Under the pieces are notes generated by a model that searched no databases, had not been told where the DNA came from, and was given only the letters and a program-made list of their open reading frames with translations. From positions 78,230 to 142,229 of the forward strand of contig SAKE01000016.1 in the NCBI GenBank assembly GCA_004017275.1: 64,000 nt of DNA, read 5' to 3'. Made by a program: the position numbers and the translations under genes. Source of the stretch: Mesorhizobium sp. GTDB taxonomy: Bacteria; Pseudomonadota; Alphaproteobacteria; Rhizobiales; Rhizobiaceae. Below, one piece after another: positions 7,760-16,444 of this stretch. Numbering within the stretch: position 1 is the first letter of the stretch; each line of letters opens with the position of its first letter.

Positions 7760-8800
7760 CTATGCCTTGGGCTGACTAACTTCGTCGCGCCACCGCCGCC
7801 CCTCCGTCTGGACGCCGAACAGCGACGGGTTCCTGGCGTAGGCGGCAAGGCCGAGAAGTGCGGCCAGCGGGTGGGTGATGACATAGACCGGCATGGTGCG
7901 CATCAGCGCGCTGTGCGGCGCCTTGTCCTCGAACGCGGCGCGGAAATTGCCGGCTTTCAGCGCCGGCACGATCTTTTGCGCAATGCCGCCGGTGAGGAAC
8001 ACGCCGCCACGGCTCATGAACACCAGTGCGAGATCGCCTGCGGTGCGCCCGAGGCAGGTGACGAAAATCTCCAGCGCTTCTTCGGCGACAGGATCGGTCT
8101 TCGCCAGCGCCGCGGCGGTGACTTCCGCCGGCGTGGTGAAGGGCGATGGCTTGCCATCGGCCTTGGCCACCCCCCGATAGACATTGACCAGACCGCGCCC
8201 GCACAGGATCTGCTCGCCTGAAATGCGGCCTTCGAGCTTCTCGATATGCGGGAAAACCTCGAAATCGCGAGCCGAGCGCGGGCCAATGTCCATATGGCCG
8301 CCCTCACCGGGCACCGGTATCCAATGGCGAAGCGCATGGACCAGCCCGGCGACGCCGAGCCCGGTTCCCGGGCCGAGCACGACGCGCCCCGCATTGGGCT
8401 CCGGCGTGCCGCCGCCGATCTTTTCCATATGCTCCTCGCCGAGCGCGACGACGGCCAGCGCCTGCGCCTCGAAATCATTGAGCACGACAATGTCGCTCAA
8501 GCCGAGGCTGGCGAACATTTTCCTCGGCTTGACGATCCACGGGCAGTTGGTGAGCTCGATCTCGTCGCCGTCGACCGGGCCGGCCACCGCCAGCACCGCC
8601 GAATTGGGACGGACGGATGAACGGTCGAGCACGGCCGCCTGGATCGCCTCGTCGATGGTGTTGTAGTTCGCCGTTTGGACGATGGTCGGCTCGCCGGCCT
8701 CGGAATTGGCGTCGAGCACGATCGAAAAGCGCGCATTGGTGCCGCCGATGTCGCCGATCAGGATCGGAAACCGCAACAAGGTATCGTCGTCGCCTGCCAT
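7760..8800 (-). CDS. glk: Glucokinase
   Basis: 346 residues. It phosphorylates glucose with ATP to glucose 6-phosphate in the cytosol. The phosphate-binding loop GDIGGTNARF is at 17-26, and the catalytic aspartate is D109 in VVLNDFEAQA. GPGTGLGVAG and PVPGEGGHMDIGPRS match the bacterial group A glucokinase family (ROK-unrelated, E. coli type). It is the first gene of the run ending in gpmA, which joins sugar entry and lower glycolysis with diaminopimelate synthesis. Confidence 0.95.
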   Translation of the reverse strand: MAGDDDTLLRFPILIGDIGGTNARFSIVLDANSEAGEPTIVQTANYNTIDEAIQAAVLDRSSVRPNSAVLAVAGPVDGDEIELTNCPWIVKPRKMFASLGLSDIVVLNDFEAQALAVVALGEEHMEKIGGGTPEPNAGRVVLGPGTGLGVAGLVHALRHWIPVPGEGGHMDIGPRSARDFEVFPHIEKLEGRISGEQILCGRGLVNVYRGVAKADGKPSPFTTPAEVTAAALAKTDPVAEEALEIFVTCLGRTAGDLALVFMSRGGVFLTGGIAQKIVPALKAGNFRAAFEDKAPHSALMRTMPVYVITHPLAALLGLAAYARNPSLFGVQTEGRRWRDEVSQPKA

Positions 8801-8952
8801 GCTCTTTGTCCGTCCGTTCTTGGCAGCCTCTCACCGCCTCGTCGTGACTAGCGCATGACCTTGCAAAGGGAAAGCCGCTTCAACGTGAGTTCCAGGGCAA
8901 TCGTTTCAAGTTTCGAGGTCGCCTCGTCACCCCTTCCCAAGGGCTGGCGCCG

Positions 8953-9121
8953 CCCCTCACCTGCCTGCCGGCATCCTCTCCCCGTATAGTGACGGGGAGA
9001 GGGGCGCTCTCTTTGCCGGTTTTGCCAATCATCAACGTTGCAAGAAGGACACCGTCGTTGCGACCAGCCCCCTTCTCCCCGTCACTATACGGGGAGAAGT
9101 GCCCGGCAGGGCGATGAGGGG
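8953..9121. repeat. Mosaic intergenic palindromic repeat, family A copy 2
   Basis: It shares CCCCTCACCTGCC, GGCATCCTCTCCCCGTATAG and TTGCAAGAAGG with the copy at 4115-4278. The right half differs: CTTCTCCCCGTCACTATACG and GCCCGGCAGGGCGATGAGGGG. The inner CTCCCCGTATAGTGACGGGGAG hairpin is echoed in reverse on the right side. It fills most of the 366-base space between glk and mepA, and I see no gene in that space. Confidence 0.8.
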
Positions 9122-9167
9122 CGGCGCGAACTTCGGCGATTAAACCGTTTCCAGCGTGGACTGGCCG

Positions 9168-10256
9168 TCAGTTTCCCGGCGGCCGTGGCCGCGGCAGCGG
9201 GACGCCGATCTCGGGGGTCGCGCTGAAGGCGTTCAGCGCGCTTGGCAATCCGGCCGCGGCCGAGGTGGCGGGCAGCGACGGCGCTTCGGGTTCGGGCGCG
9301 GCAACGGCCACCGGCGCGCCGCCGACATGATAGGTCGCCGCCTCGGCGGACGCCGGCCCCGGTGCGTCGAGCACGGCGCGGCATTGGCTGGGCAGGTTCG
9401 CCATCGTCATCAGGTCTCGAGCCTTCGGCGCATCCGGGTTCTTGTTGGGCCGCCACGGCTCCTGCGTGAACCACCACGCCAGCGGCTCGCCGCAACCATC
9501 ATCGGCGGGCGTCGCTTCCTGCGCCTTGCAGCCGGGCGAGCCCGGTTGGCAGCCGATGCGCATGTGGAAATGATAGTCGTGGCCCCAGAACGGCCTGATC
9601 TTGCGCAGCCAGCCGCGGTCGCCCTTGACGGTGTCGCAGAGCTTTTTCTTGATGCCAGGATTGACCAGGATGCGCTCGACTTGGCTGTAGCTTGCCGCGC
9701 GCTTCAGAAGCCGCGTATGCGCCGGCGTCCACAGTGCGTCCTTCACCAGATGGGTCTTCTCGTCGACCATCAAGGTGGCGCTCATCGATTCGCGCTGCGC
9801 CATCGACAGCGGGCGGCTGGGCATCGGCGTCAACCAGATATCGGCGTCGAGCCCGATTTGGTGCGAGGCGTGGCCCGTCAGCATCGGGCCGCCGCGCGGC
9901 TGCGAAATGTCGCCGATCAGGAGGCCTGGCCAACCATCGGCCGCTGCGTCGCGCGCCAATTTCTCGATCACCGCGATCATCGCCGGATGGCCCCAGCGAC
10001 GATTGCGCGACGGCCGCATCACCTCCCAGGTCGGACCATCCATGGGAATGGCGACGCCTCCGGCAAAGCAGCCCTTGGAATAGAAGCCGATCGACTGCGC
10101 AGCGGTCGCGGCCGGCAGTTTCTTGGCGCCGAACAGGTCTTTTGCCCGCTCCTCGGCCGCTGCCGGCTGTACGGCTAGACCGGCAAGGACGAACAGGCCG
10201 AGAGCGGCCGCCAGCCTGAATTTTGTGCCTAGAGATGGCCGTATCGGTGTTTTCAT
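9168..10256 (-). CDS. mepA: Penicillin-insensitive murein endopeptidase
   Basis: About 362 residues from ATG 10256 (MKTPIRPSL). It cleaves D-alanyl-meso-diaminopimelyl cross-links in peptidoglycan in the periplasm. The signal peptide covers about residues 1-34 (LAAALGLFVLAGLAVQPAAA). Zinc ligands are visible in TGHASHQIGLDAD and in WGHDYHFHMRIGC, the LAS metallopeptidase signature. GIKKKLCD and CGEPLAWW carry the conserved cysteines. The C-terminal 80 residues are Ala/Pro-rich and look like a flexible tail, longer than in enterobacterial MepA. Alone on its strand between two repeat-filled gaps. Confidence 0.94.
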   Translation of the reverse strand: MKTPIRPSLGTKFRLAAALGLFVLAGLAVQPAAAEERAKDLFGAKKLPAATAAQSIGFYSKGCFAGGVAIPMDGPTWEVMRPSRNRRWGHPAMIAVIEKLARDAAADGWPGLLIGDISQPRGGPMLTGHASHQIGLDADIWLTPMPSRPLSMAQRESMSATLMVDEKTHLVKDALWTPAHTRLLKRAASYSQVERILVNPGIKKKLCDTVKGDRGWLRKIRPFWGHDYHFHMRIGCQPGSPGCKAQEATPADDGCGEPLAWWFTQEPWRPNKNPDAPKARDLMTMANLPSQCRAVLDAPGPASAEAATYHVGGAPVAVAAPEPEAPSLPATSAAAGLPSALNAFSATPEIGVPLPRPRPPGN

Positions 10257-10320
10257 GAAACCGGATCCCCACCGCAATCCAAGGCCGAATCATAGCACGC
10301 CCGACGCAAGGCTTCGATCG

Positions 10321-10355
10321 ATAGAGCGGTTCACCGAAACGGTGAACCGCTCTAT
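10321..10355. repeat. Perfect 15-bp-arm hairpin
   Basis: The arms ATAGAGCGGTTCACC and GGTGAACCGCTCTAT pair without mismatch across a GAAAC loop. It is followed by CTCTTTGTTTTG, a weak T-rich run on the plus strand. It lies upstream of mepA and downstream of the SDR gene, both on the minus strand. It may be a terminator for the SDR operon or one half of a compound repeat together with 10370-10437. Confidence 0.75.
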
Positions 10356-10369
10356 CTCTTTGTTTTGAC

Positions 10370-10437
10370 GCAATTCCCAAGGGAAAGCGCTATGCGCTTT
10401 TCCCGGGAAAACCGTGTCACACTTTTCCTGGAATTGC
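10370..10437. repeat. Short interspersed palindromic repeat, copy 2
   Basis: It has the same GCAATTCC/GGAATTGC ends and the ACACTTTTCC block as the copy at 424-468, with an added inner hairpin AAGCGC-TAT-GCGCTT. It lies right at the 3' end of the SDR gene (stop at 10439). Confidence 0.7.
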
Positions 10438-10438
10438 T

Positions 10439-11338
10439 TTAGCGCTTCATCGGGCTGCGCGCCTCGCCGTCGCGCCAGTCGCCGCTTGCCCACATATGGT
10501 CGAAGGCGGTGCGGTAGTCGCGAAAGCGAAAGCGATAGCCCGCCGCCTTGATCGCCGTATTGGCGACACGCTTGTTTTCGCCATAGAAGGACCGCGCCAT
10601 GGGCGAAAGTTGGGCAGCGTCGAAGGGAATTTCGGGTGGCGGCTCTATGCCCATCAGTGAGGCGGCATAGGTGACGACATCCTGCGGCGGCGCCGGCAGA
10701 TCGTCGGTGACGTTGAAGATGCCACCTGTATTGCCTTCGATAAGCTGCCACAGGGCACCGGCAATGTCGTCGCAATGGATGCGGTTGAACACCTGGTCCG
10801 GCTTGACCAGCCGCCTTGCAGTGCCGTTTTCCAGATTGACCAGGGCGTTGCGGCCCGGCCCGTAAATGCCGGAAAGCCGCAGGATCGCCACCGGCCGGCC
10901 AATCTCGCGGCCGAGTTTCAGCCAGTCCTGTTCGGCCGCGACCCGCATCACCGAACGCTTCGACACCGGCCGGCATTCGGCTGTCTCGTCGACCCAGGCG
11001 CCGTCATAATTGCCATACACGCCGACGGTGGAGAGATAGCCGATCCATGCCAGCGCCGGCATCTGAGCGACCGTCGCGCGGGCGGCACTCAAAACGGGAT
11101 CGCCGGCCTCTTCCGGGGCGACCGAGATCAGCAGATGCGTCGTTCTCTGCAATGCACCGCCGATTTCGTCGGTCAGCGCGCCGTCGAACTGCAGCGGTGC
11201 GATGCCGGCCTGCCGCAGCGCCTCGAATTTTTCCGGCGAGCGCGTCGTGCCGAAGATCCTGGCGGCGCCTTTGTTGGCCCCAGCAAAGGCCCTCCCCGAA
11301 TAGCCGGCGCCGAAAATGAATATCTGCTTTTCGCTCAT
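10439..11338 (-). CDS. SDR-family NAD(P)-dependent epimerase-like protein
   Basis: 299 residues from ATG 11338. The start overlaps the queG stop (ATGA at 11335-11338), so it is coupled to queG. The N-terminal IFIFGAGYSGRAFA motif is the nucleotide-binding Rossmann loop. LSTVGVYGNYDGAWVDE holds the serine region, and RLSGIYGPGRNAL is typical of extended SDRs of the YeeZ/nucleoside-diphosphate-sugar epimerase type. The usual YxxxK is not clear, so catalysis is uncertain. The likely role is a cytosolic reductase or epimerase of unknown substrate. Confidence 0.8.
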   Translation of the reverse strand: MSEKQIFIFGAGYSGRAFAGANKGAARIFGTTRSPEKFEALRQAGIAPLQFDGALTDEIGGALQRTTHLLISVAPEEAGDPVLSAARATVAQMPALAWIGYLSTVGVYGNYDGAWVDETAECRPVSKRSVMRVAAEQDWLKLGREIGRPVAILRLSGIYGPGRNALVNLENGTARRLVKPDQVFNRIHCDDIAGALWQLIEGNTGGIFNVTDDLPAPPQDVVTYAASLMGIEPPPEIPFDAAQLSPMARSFYGENKRVANTAIKAAGYRFRFRDYRTAFDHMWASGDWRDGEARSPMKR

Positions 11339-12489
11339 GCCAGCGCCCCGGTTGGCCGCGCAAGACGCCATTCGTCGCGCACGGTTTCGTCGCTCTCGGT
11401 TTTCAAGCCGATGGCTGCCTGTTCTGAATATTCGGCGTCCGGCACAAGCCGCGCCAGCGCCCATATTGCCGCGCCCCGCACCAGCGGCGACGCATCGCCG
11501 AGAAGCGCACGCACCGCGCCGGCAAGCGAGGCATCGCCGGAATTGCCGGTAGCGATCAGCACGTTGCGGACGAACCGGTCGCGGCCAATGCGTTTTATCG
11601 GTGATCCGGAGAAGAAGGCGCGGAAGGCAGCGTCGTCGAGGCCCAGCAGATCGGCGAGCGGCGGCTCGCGCAATTCATCGCGGGCGGCAAGCTTTGCCTC
11701 TGACGCGGCTTTCGCGAACTTGTTCCACGGGCAGGCGGCCAGACAATCGTCGCAGCCATAGATGCGGTTGCCGATCTTCTCGCGGAATTCATGCGGGATC
11801 GGTCCCTTGTTCTCGATGGTGAGATAGGAGATGCAGCGCCGTGCATCGAGCCGGTAGGGTGCCGGAAAAGCATCGGTCGGGCACGCGTCGAGGCAGGCGC
11901 GGCAAGTTCCGCAATGGTCGATCTCGGCGCGGTCGGGCACCAGTTCGGCGGTGGTGAAGATGGTGCCGAGGAACAGCCAGGAGCCGAGTTCGCGGCTGAC
12001 CAGATTGGTGTGCTTGCCTTGCCAGCCGAGCCCGGCGGCTTCGGCCAGCGGCTTTTCCATGACAGGTGCGGTGTCGACGAACACTTTGACGTCGCCACCT
12101 GCGCGGGCAACGAGCTTGCCGGCAATTTCCTTCAGCCGGCCCTTCATCACATCGTGATAGTCACGGTTCTGCGCATAGACCGAGATCGCGCCGCGGTCGT
12201 GCTTGGCCAGCGTGCCGCGCGGATCATGGTCGGGGCCGTAATTCATGGCCAGCACGATGATCGAGCGCACCTGCGGCCACAGTGCCGTCGGTTCGCCGCG
12301 GCGTTGCAGCGTCTCGGCGATCCAGTCCATCGAGCCGTGAAAGCCATCGGCGACAAATTGGGCCAGGCGAGCCGGCGCCAACGGGATCGCATCGGGGGTG
12401 GTGACGGCCACGGCATCGAAGCCGGCGCGATGCGCCTCCGCGTCGATCAGGGCGCGCAGTTTTGCGGCGTCAGAAATCGAGGTCCGCAT
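11335..12489 (-). CDS. queG: Epoxyqueuosine reductase
   Basis: 384 residues. It performs the last step of queuosine formation on tRNA, reducing epoxyqueuosine with cobalamin and two 4Fe-4S clusters. Cluster ligands are C193, C196, C199, C203 (CGTCRACLDACPTDAF) and C219, C246, C249, C253 (GCDDCLAACPWNK). The catalytic aspartate region is VDTAPVMEK (D139). A HEAT-like C-terminal region follows (about 310-370). Its start overlaps the GST gene by 20 bases and its stop overlaps the SDR gene, so GST-queG-SDR form one operon. Confidence 0.95.
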   Translation of the reverse strand: MRTSISDAAKLRALIDAEAHRAGFDAVAVTTPDAIPLAPARLAQFVADGFHGSMDWIAETLQRRGEPTALWPQVRSIIVLAMNYGPDHDPRGTLAKHDRGAISVYAQNRDYHDVMKGRLKEIAGKLVARAGGDVKVFVDTAPVMEKPLAEAAGLGWQGKHTNLVSRELGSWLFLGTIFTTAELVPDRAEIDHCGTCRACLDACPTDAFPAPYRLDARRCISYLTIENKGPIPHEFREKIGNRIYGCDDCLAACPWNKFAKAASEAKLAARDELREPPLADLLGLDDAAFRAFFSGSPIKRIGRDRFVRNVLIATGNSGDASLAGAVRALLGDASPLVRGAAIWALARLVPDAEYSEQAAIGLKTESDETVRDEWRLARPTGALA

Positions 12490-13162
12490 AATGCGACACC
12501 GGCGACAGGCCGCGCACCCTGTCGGTCAAAAGCGGCCGGAAGGAGGGCCGCGACTTCACCCGCGTGTACCATTCACGCGCCGCGGCGTGCTCGCGCCAGT
12601 CGATCTCGCCGAGATAATCGAGCACCGACAGCGTCGCCGCGGCGGCGAGGTCGGCATAGGTGACCCTCGATCCGGCCAGCCAATGACGGGTGCCGGCCAG
12701 CCAGTTGGTGTATTTCATGTGCTGGCGGATGTTGGCGCGCGCGGCACGGATCGCGCTCGAATCGGGCGAGCCGCCGCCCGCCGTTTCCGGCATGACCGGC
12801 TTCAGCACGCGTTCGCGCACCAGATGGCGGGTGACTTCGCTTTCGGCCTTGTTGAGATACCAGTCGATCAGCCGGCGGATTTCGGCGCGCTGCATCGGGT
12901 CCTCGGCAAACAGCCGCTTGTCGCGCTTCAAGACGCCGCGCGTTTCATCGAGATACTCCGAGATCACCGTTGCTCCGACGATCGGCACGTCGCCTTCGGC
13001 CAGCAGGATCGGCAGCGTGCCCGCCGGGTTCAACGCCAGGAACTCCTTGCGCCTCGTCCACGGCTTTTCCTCTATCAAAGCCAGCTCCTCGCCATACTCG
13101 CCGAAAGCAAGGCGGACGAAGCGACAGGTGGCGAACATGGGATGGTGGAAAAGCGTCAGCAT
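12470..13162 (-). CDS. Glutathione S-transferase family protein
   Basis: 230 residues. The N-terminal thioredoxin-like domain begins MLTLFHHPMFATCRFVRLAFGE and has the cis-proline segment NPAGTLPIL near residue 48 and a glutathione gamma-glutamyl contact region VISEYLDE near 67. The C-terminal helical domain ends with YADLAAAATLSVLDYLGEIDW. It is a cytosolic conjugating or thiol-transfer enzyme of unknown substrate. It is the first gene of the GST-queG-SDR operon. Confidence 0.9.
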   Translation of the reverse strand: MLTLFHHPMFATCRFVRLAFGEYGEELALIEEKPWTRRKEFLALNPAGTLPILLAEGDVPIVGATVISEYLDETRGVLKRDKRLFAEDPMQRAEIRRLIDWYLNKAESEVTRHLVRERVLKPVMPETAGGGSPDSSAIRAARANIRQHMKYTNWLAGTRHWLAGSRVTYADLAAAATLSVLDYLGEIDWREHAAAREWYTRVKSRPSFRPLLTDRVRGLSPVSHYADLDF

Positions 13163-13322
13163 GGTTCCGCGATGATAAAGCGCACTGGCGAATCGCAGGG
13201 CGCACCGGTAAGTCTTGGCCGCCCGGTTAGCGGGCCGTCAGGGTGTTGCGACCTATAGGAGGACTTCAACGCCATGACAAGCAAGCCGTTTTGTCAGCCG
13301 TCACACCAATGCCGAGGTAGCC

Positions 13323-14129
13323 ATGGAAAGCCAGACCATCGTCGAAGCCCTGCTGCTCGGCTTGCTAGAGGGGCTGACCGAGTTCATCCCGGTGTCGTCG
13401 ACAGGCCATATCCTGCTTGCCGGCCATTTCCTCGGCTTCCATTCGACCGGCAAGGCCTTCGAGATCCTGATCCAGCTCGGCGCCATCCTGGCGATCCTCA
13501 GCGTCTACTTCCGCCGGCTGTGGCAAATGCTGCTCGATCTGCCGCATGACCGGCTGACGCGGCATTTCGCCATCGGCATCCTCATCGCCTTCCTGCCGGC
13601 GGCGATCATCGGCGCGCTGGCGCATGATTTCATCAAGACGGTGCTGTTCGAATCGCCAAGGCTGATCTGCATCATGCTGATCATCGGCGGCGTCGTGCTG
13701 CTGGCTGTCGATCGCATGAACCTCAAGCCCGTCTACCGCGACGTCGAGCGGTTCCCGACCCGGCTTTACCTGCAGATCGGGCTTTTCCAGTGCCTGTCGC
13801 TCATCCCAGGCACATCGCGCTCGGGCTCGACGATCGTCGGCGCGCTGCTTTTGGGCGTCGACAAGCGCGCGGCGGCAGAATTTTCCTTCTTCCTTGCGAT
13901 CCCGACCATGGTCGGCGCCTTCGCCTTCGACCTGTTCAAGAACCGCAATGTGCTGAGCAGCGCCGACCTGCCGGTCATCGCTGTCGGCTTCGTCGCCGCC
14001 TTCGTCACGGCGCTCATCGTCGTTCGCTTCCTGCTCGACTACGTCTCGCGCAAAGGCTACGCGCTGTTCGGCTGGTGGCGGCTGGTGGTTGGTGGTGTGG
14101 GGTTGGTGGCGCTGATGGTCTGGGGGTGA
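13323..14129 (+). CDS. uppP: Undecaprenyl-diphosphatase
   Basis: 268 residues, an inner-membrane enzyme with about eight helices. It removes a phosphate from undecaprenyl pyrophosphate so that the lipid carrier of peptidoglycan synthesis is recycled, and high levels give bacitracin resistance. The two signature stretches are GLLEGLTEFIPVSSTGH at residues 13-29 and PGTSRSGSTI near 162-171. Its end lies 1 base from a long inverted repeat shared with the convergent yraN. Confidence 0.95.
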   Translation: MESQTIVEALLLGLLEGLTEFIPVSSTGHILLAGHFLGFHSTGKAFEILIQLGAILAILSVYFRRLWQMLLDLPHDRLTRHFAIGILIAFLPAAIIGALAHDFIKTVLFESPRLICIMLIIGGVVLLAVDRMNLKPVYRDVERFPTRLYLQIGLFQCLSLIPGTSRSGSTIVGALLLGVDKRAAAEFSFFLAIPTMVGAFAFDLFKNRNVLSSADLPVIAVGFVAAFVTALIVVRFLLDYVSRKGYALFGWWRLVVGGVGLVALMVWG

Positions 14130-14130
14130 G

Positions 14131-14266
14131 CTTACCCTCCCCCTTGTGGGGAGGGTCGATCCGCAAAGCGGATCGGAGTGAGGTCGGCGCCATACCCCCA
14201 CCCCGGTTCGCCAACGACGCTTCGCGTCGCCGGCTCGCCGACCCTCCCCACAAGGGGGAGGGTAAG
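14131..14266. repeat. Inverted repeat with perfect 28-bp arms between convergent genes
   Basis: Arm 14131-14158 (CTTACCCTCCCCCTTGTGGG...) is the exact reverse complement of 14239-14266. The inner region holds a smaller hairpin ATCCGCAAAGCGGAT. It fills the space between the uppP stop (14129) and the yraN stop (14271), where it could act as a bidirectional terminator. Confidence 0.85.
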
Positions 14267-14270
14267 CTCC

Positions 14271-14648
14271 TCAATTCCTTCCATAAAACGCGTTCTCGAC
14301 ATGCACCGGCCAGCGCCAGGGCAGCACCGCGACCATGTCGAAGCGCATCGACAGTTTCCCATAATCCGACTGACGCGATAGCCAGATGTCGGCCGCGCCT
14401 TCTATGCGACGCTCCGATTCGTGACCGATCGCCTCCATGGCTTCCATCAGCGTGCGGCGCGCCTTGACCTCGACGAACAGCACGAGGTCGCCGCGCCGCG
14501 CGATCAGGTCGATTTCGCCGAAGCGGGTGCGATGGCGACGGGCGAGAATGCGGTAGCCTTTCAGCATCAGCGCCAGTGACGCCAGCCATTCGCCGCGATG
14601 GCCGCGCCGATAGGCCTTTTGCCGGCTGGCGCTCGGGCGCTCAGTCAC
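14271..14648 (-). CDS. yraN: UPF0102 family protein, nuclease-fold
   Basis: About 125 residues from GTG 14648, which has GGAG upstream and overlaps the rsmI end; ATG 14669 in frame is the alternative. The conserved core has RGEWLASLALMLKGYRILARRHRTRFGEIDLIARRGDLVLFVEVKAR, that is, the E...GEIDLI...VEVK pattern of the Holliday-junction-resolvase/restriction endonuclease fold. Function is unproven in bacteria. It is coupled to rsmI, the usual neighbour across proteobacteria. Confidence 0.93.
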   Translation of the reverse strand: MTERPSASRQKAYRRGHRGEWLASLALMLKGYRILARRHRTRFGEIDLIARRGDLVLFVEVKARRTLMEAMEAIGHESERRIEGAADIWLSRQSDYGKLSMRFDMVAVLPWRWPVHVENAFYGRN

Positions 14649-15570
14649 CGTCGCTTTCTCCGGAAGCATCCCTGAGCTCCAGCAGCCGCCGATAGAGCGC
14701 CTGTTTCTGGCCGCCGGTCATTTTCGCGGCTTCCGCCGCCGCCTTGGAGGCCGGCATCTCGGCGGCAAGCGACAAGAGCAGCCGATCGATGTCTTCAGGT
14801 TTATCGGCCTTGGCCTCGGCCGGACCGACGCAGACGACGATTTCGCCCTTCGGCGTATCGGCCGCCCCATAGTGGTCGGCCAGCGCCTGCAGCGTGCCGG
14901 TGCGCATCTCCTCGAAAGTCTTAGTCAATTCCCTGCCGATCGCGGCGTTGCGTTCACCGCCGAGCGCTTCGACCATGGCGCCGAGGGATTCGGCCAGCCG
15001 GCGCGGCGATTCGAAGAAGATCAGCGTCGCCGGCACGGCTTTCAGCGCCGCCAGCCGCGTCAGCCGCTGCCCTGATTTGACCGGCAGGAAGCCGGCGAAC
15101 AGGAAGGCGTCCGACGGCAGGCCGGAAGCCGTCAACGCCGCGAGCGGCGCCGACGGGCCGGGGATCGGCACGACGCGAATGCCATGGTCGAGCGCCTCGC
15201 CGACCAGCCGGTAGCCCGGGTCGGACACCAGCGGGGTGCCGGCATCGGAGATCAGCGCCACGCTCTGTCCGGCCTGAAGCGCTGATATCAGCTTCGGTCC
15301 GGCCTCACCGGCATTGTGTTCGTGATAGGCCGTGGTGCGGCGGCGAATAGCATAGCGGTCGAGCAGCACGCGCGACACCCGCGTGTCCTCGCAGGCGACG
15401 ATGTCGGCGGCGGCCAACGTCTCAAGCGCGCGCAGCGTGATGTCGGCGAGATTGCCGATCGGCGTCGCCACCAGATAAAGCGCCGGCTCCAGCGGCCGGG
15501 CCGCGATCTCGGTCTGCCCGACCACATAGCTGCGCTTGCCCGTCTCTGCGGTCACTGATGCCTTCTCCAT
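14641..15570 (-). CDS. rsmI: 16S rRNA (cytidine-1402 2'-O)-methyltransferase
   Basis: 309 residues. It methylates the ribose of C1402 in the decoding site of 16S rRNA using S-adenosylmethionine. The family motifs LYLVATPIGNLADITLRA (residues 31-48), ACEDTR, LISDAGTPLVSDPG, and PIPGPSAPLAAL are all clear, and FFESPRR follows. The C-terminal extension includes a predicted helical tail. Its 3' end overlaps yraN. The two form a short operon. Confidence 0.95.
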   Translation of the reverse strand: MEKASVTAETGKRSYVVGQTEIAARPLEPALYLVATPIGNLADITLRALETLAAADIVACEDTRVSRVLLDRYAIRRRTTAYHEHNAGEAGPKLISALQAGQSVALISDAGTPLVSDPGYRLVGEALDHGIRVVPIPGPSAPLAALTASGLPSDAFLFAGFLPVKSGQRLTRLAALKAVPATLIFFESPRRLAESLGAMVEALGGERNAAIGRELTKTFEEMRTGTLQALADHYGAADTPKGEIVVCVGPAEAKADKPEDIDRLLLSLAAEMPASKAAAEAAKMTGGQKQALYRRLLELRDASGESDGD

Positions 15571-15719
15571 TCAGCCCTTGTTTGGCACGGCTGGCGCGGG
15601 CTTGCAAAACGCGGGCTTGCAAAAGCTGACGCGATCTAAGGAAATCGCCATTCCTTTGCCACAGTGGGGAACCAAACCGGCATTGGCAGATTAGCCCCCT
15701 GATTCCGGAGGAGGACAGG

Positions 15720-15908
15720 ATGGACAGCCTGAAGATACAGGACGCTTTCGAGCCCTACTATGCCGGCCGCAACCGCGTTGCCGCACGCAGGGACAAACGC
15801 CCGTCTGCCAAGACCGAGCATAGCCTGACCAAAAAGCAAGCCGCGAGCGCGTTGCCGACAAACGTCAGGCTTTCCGACAACAAGCCCGACAACACGACGG
15901 AGCACTGA
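15720..15908 (+). CDS. Small basic hypothetical protein
   Basis: 62 residues, strongly charged (MDSLKIQDAFEPYYAGRNRVAARRDKR). A strong ribosome site GGAGGAGGA precedes ATG 15720. No recognised domain, signal or membrane segment. It stands alone between the rsmI promoter side and the EamA gene on the other strand. Confidence 0.5.
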   Translation: MDSLKIQDAFEPYYAGRNRVAARRDKRPSAKTEHSLTKKQAASALPTNVRLSDNKPDNTTEH

Positions 15909-15981
15909 CCGGACGATGCCCAATCGCTTCGATATCTTCATCACCCGTCTTGAAACCAAGAACGCCCGCAATGGCGTGCCG

Positions 15982-16419
15982 CTACCCCCGATAGGCGACC
16001 AGCACCGCGCCAGCCGCGATAAGGGCGACGCCAAGCCAGTTCGCTCCGGACAACCGCTCGCCGAGAAAGGCCGCGCCAAACACCGCCACAAGCACGACGC
16101 TTAGCTTGTCGATCGGCGCCACCTGCGCCGCATTGCCGATTTTGAGCGCCCGGAGATAGCAGAGCCATGAGGCCCCGGTGGCCAGACCGGACAGGCCGAG
16201 GAAAGCCCAAGTCTTTACCGAGATCGTGGCCGGCGACTGGAACTGGCCGCTGGCCAGCAAGATGGCACCGAGCACGATCAGGATGATGACCGTGCGGATG
16301 AAGGTGGCGAAATCGGAATTGATGTTCTCGATGCCAACCTTGGCGAAGATCGCCGTCAAGGCAGCGAAGGCAGCCGACAGCAATGCCCAGAATTGCCAGG
16401 AGGATACGGTCAGGTTCAT
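15982..16419 (-). CDS. EamA-type small DMT transporter
   Basis: 145 residues with about five hydrophobic helices and one EamA domain. GxxxxSWLCYLRALKIG and APIDKLSVVLVAVFGAAFLGERL are typical of drug/metabolite transporter half-units. Two copies would pair as an antiparallel or parallel dimer in the inner membrane. Substrate unknown. It lies 25 bases from the end of the phosphatase gene on the same strand. Confidence 0.85.
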   Translation of the reverse strand: MNLTVSSWQFWALLSAAFAALTAIFAKVGIENINSDFATFIRTVIILIVLGAILLASGQFQSPATISVKTWAFLGLSGLATGASWLCYLRALKIGNAAQVAPIDKLSVVLVAVFGAAFLGERLSGANWLGVALIAAGAVLVAYRG

Positions 16420-16444
16420 GCTGGTGGCCTTCGTGGATGGCGTC

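Noticed and set aside
5792..8221. 809-codon plus-strand frame opposite dapB, the ABC exporter and glk
   Set aside because: It is antisense to three well-supported genes, has an Asp/His/Arg-rich shadow composition and no domain.
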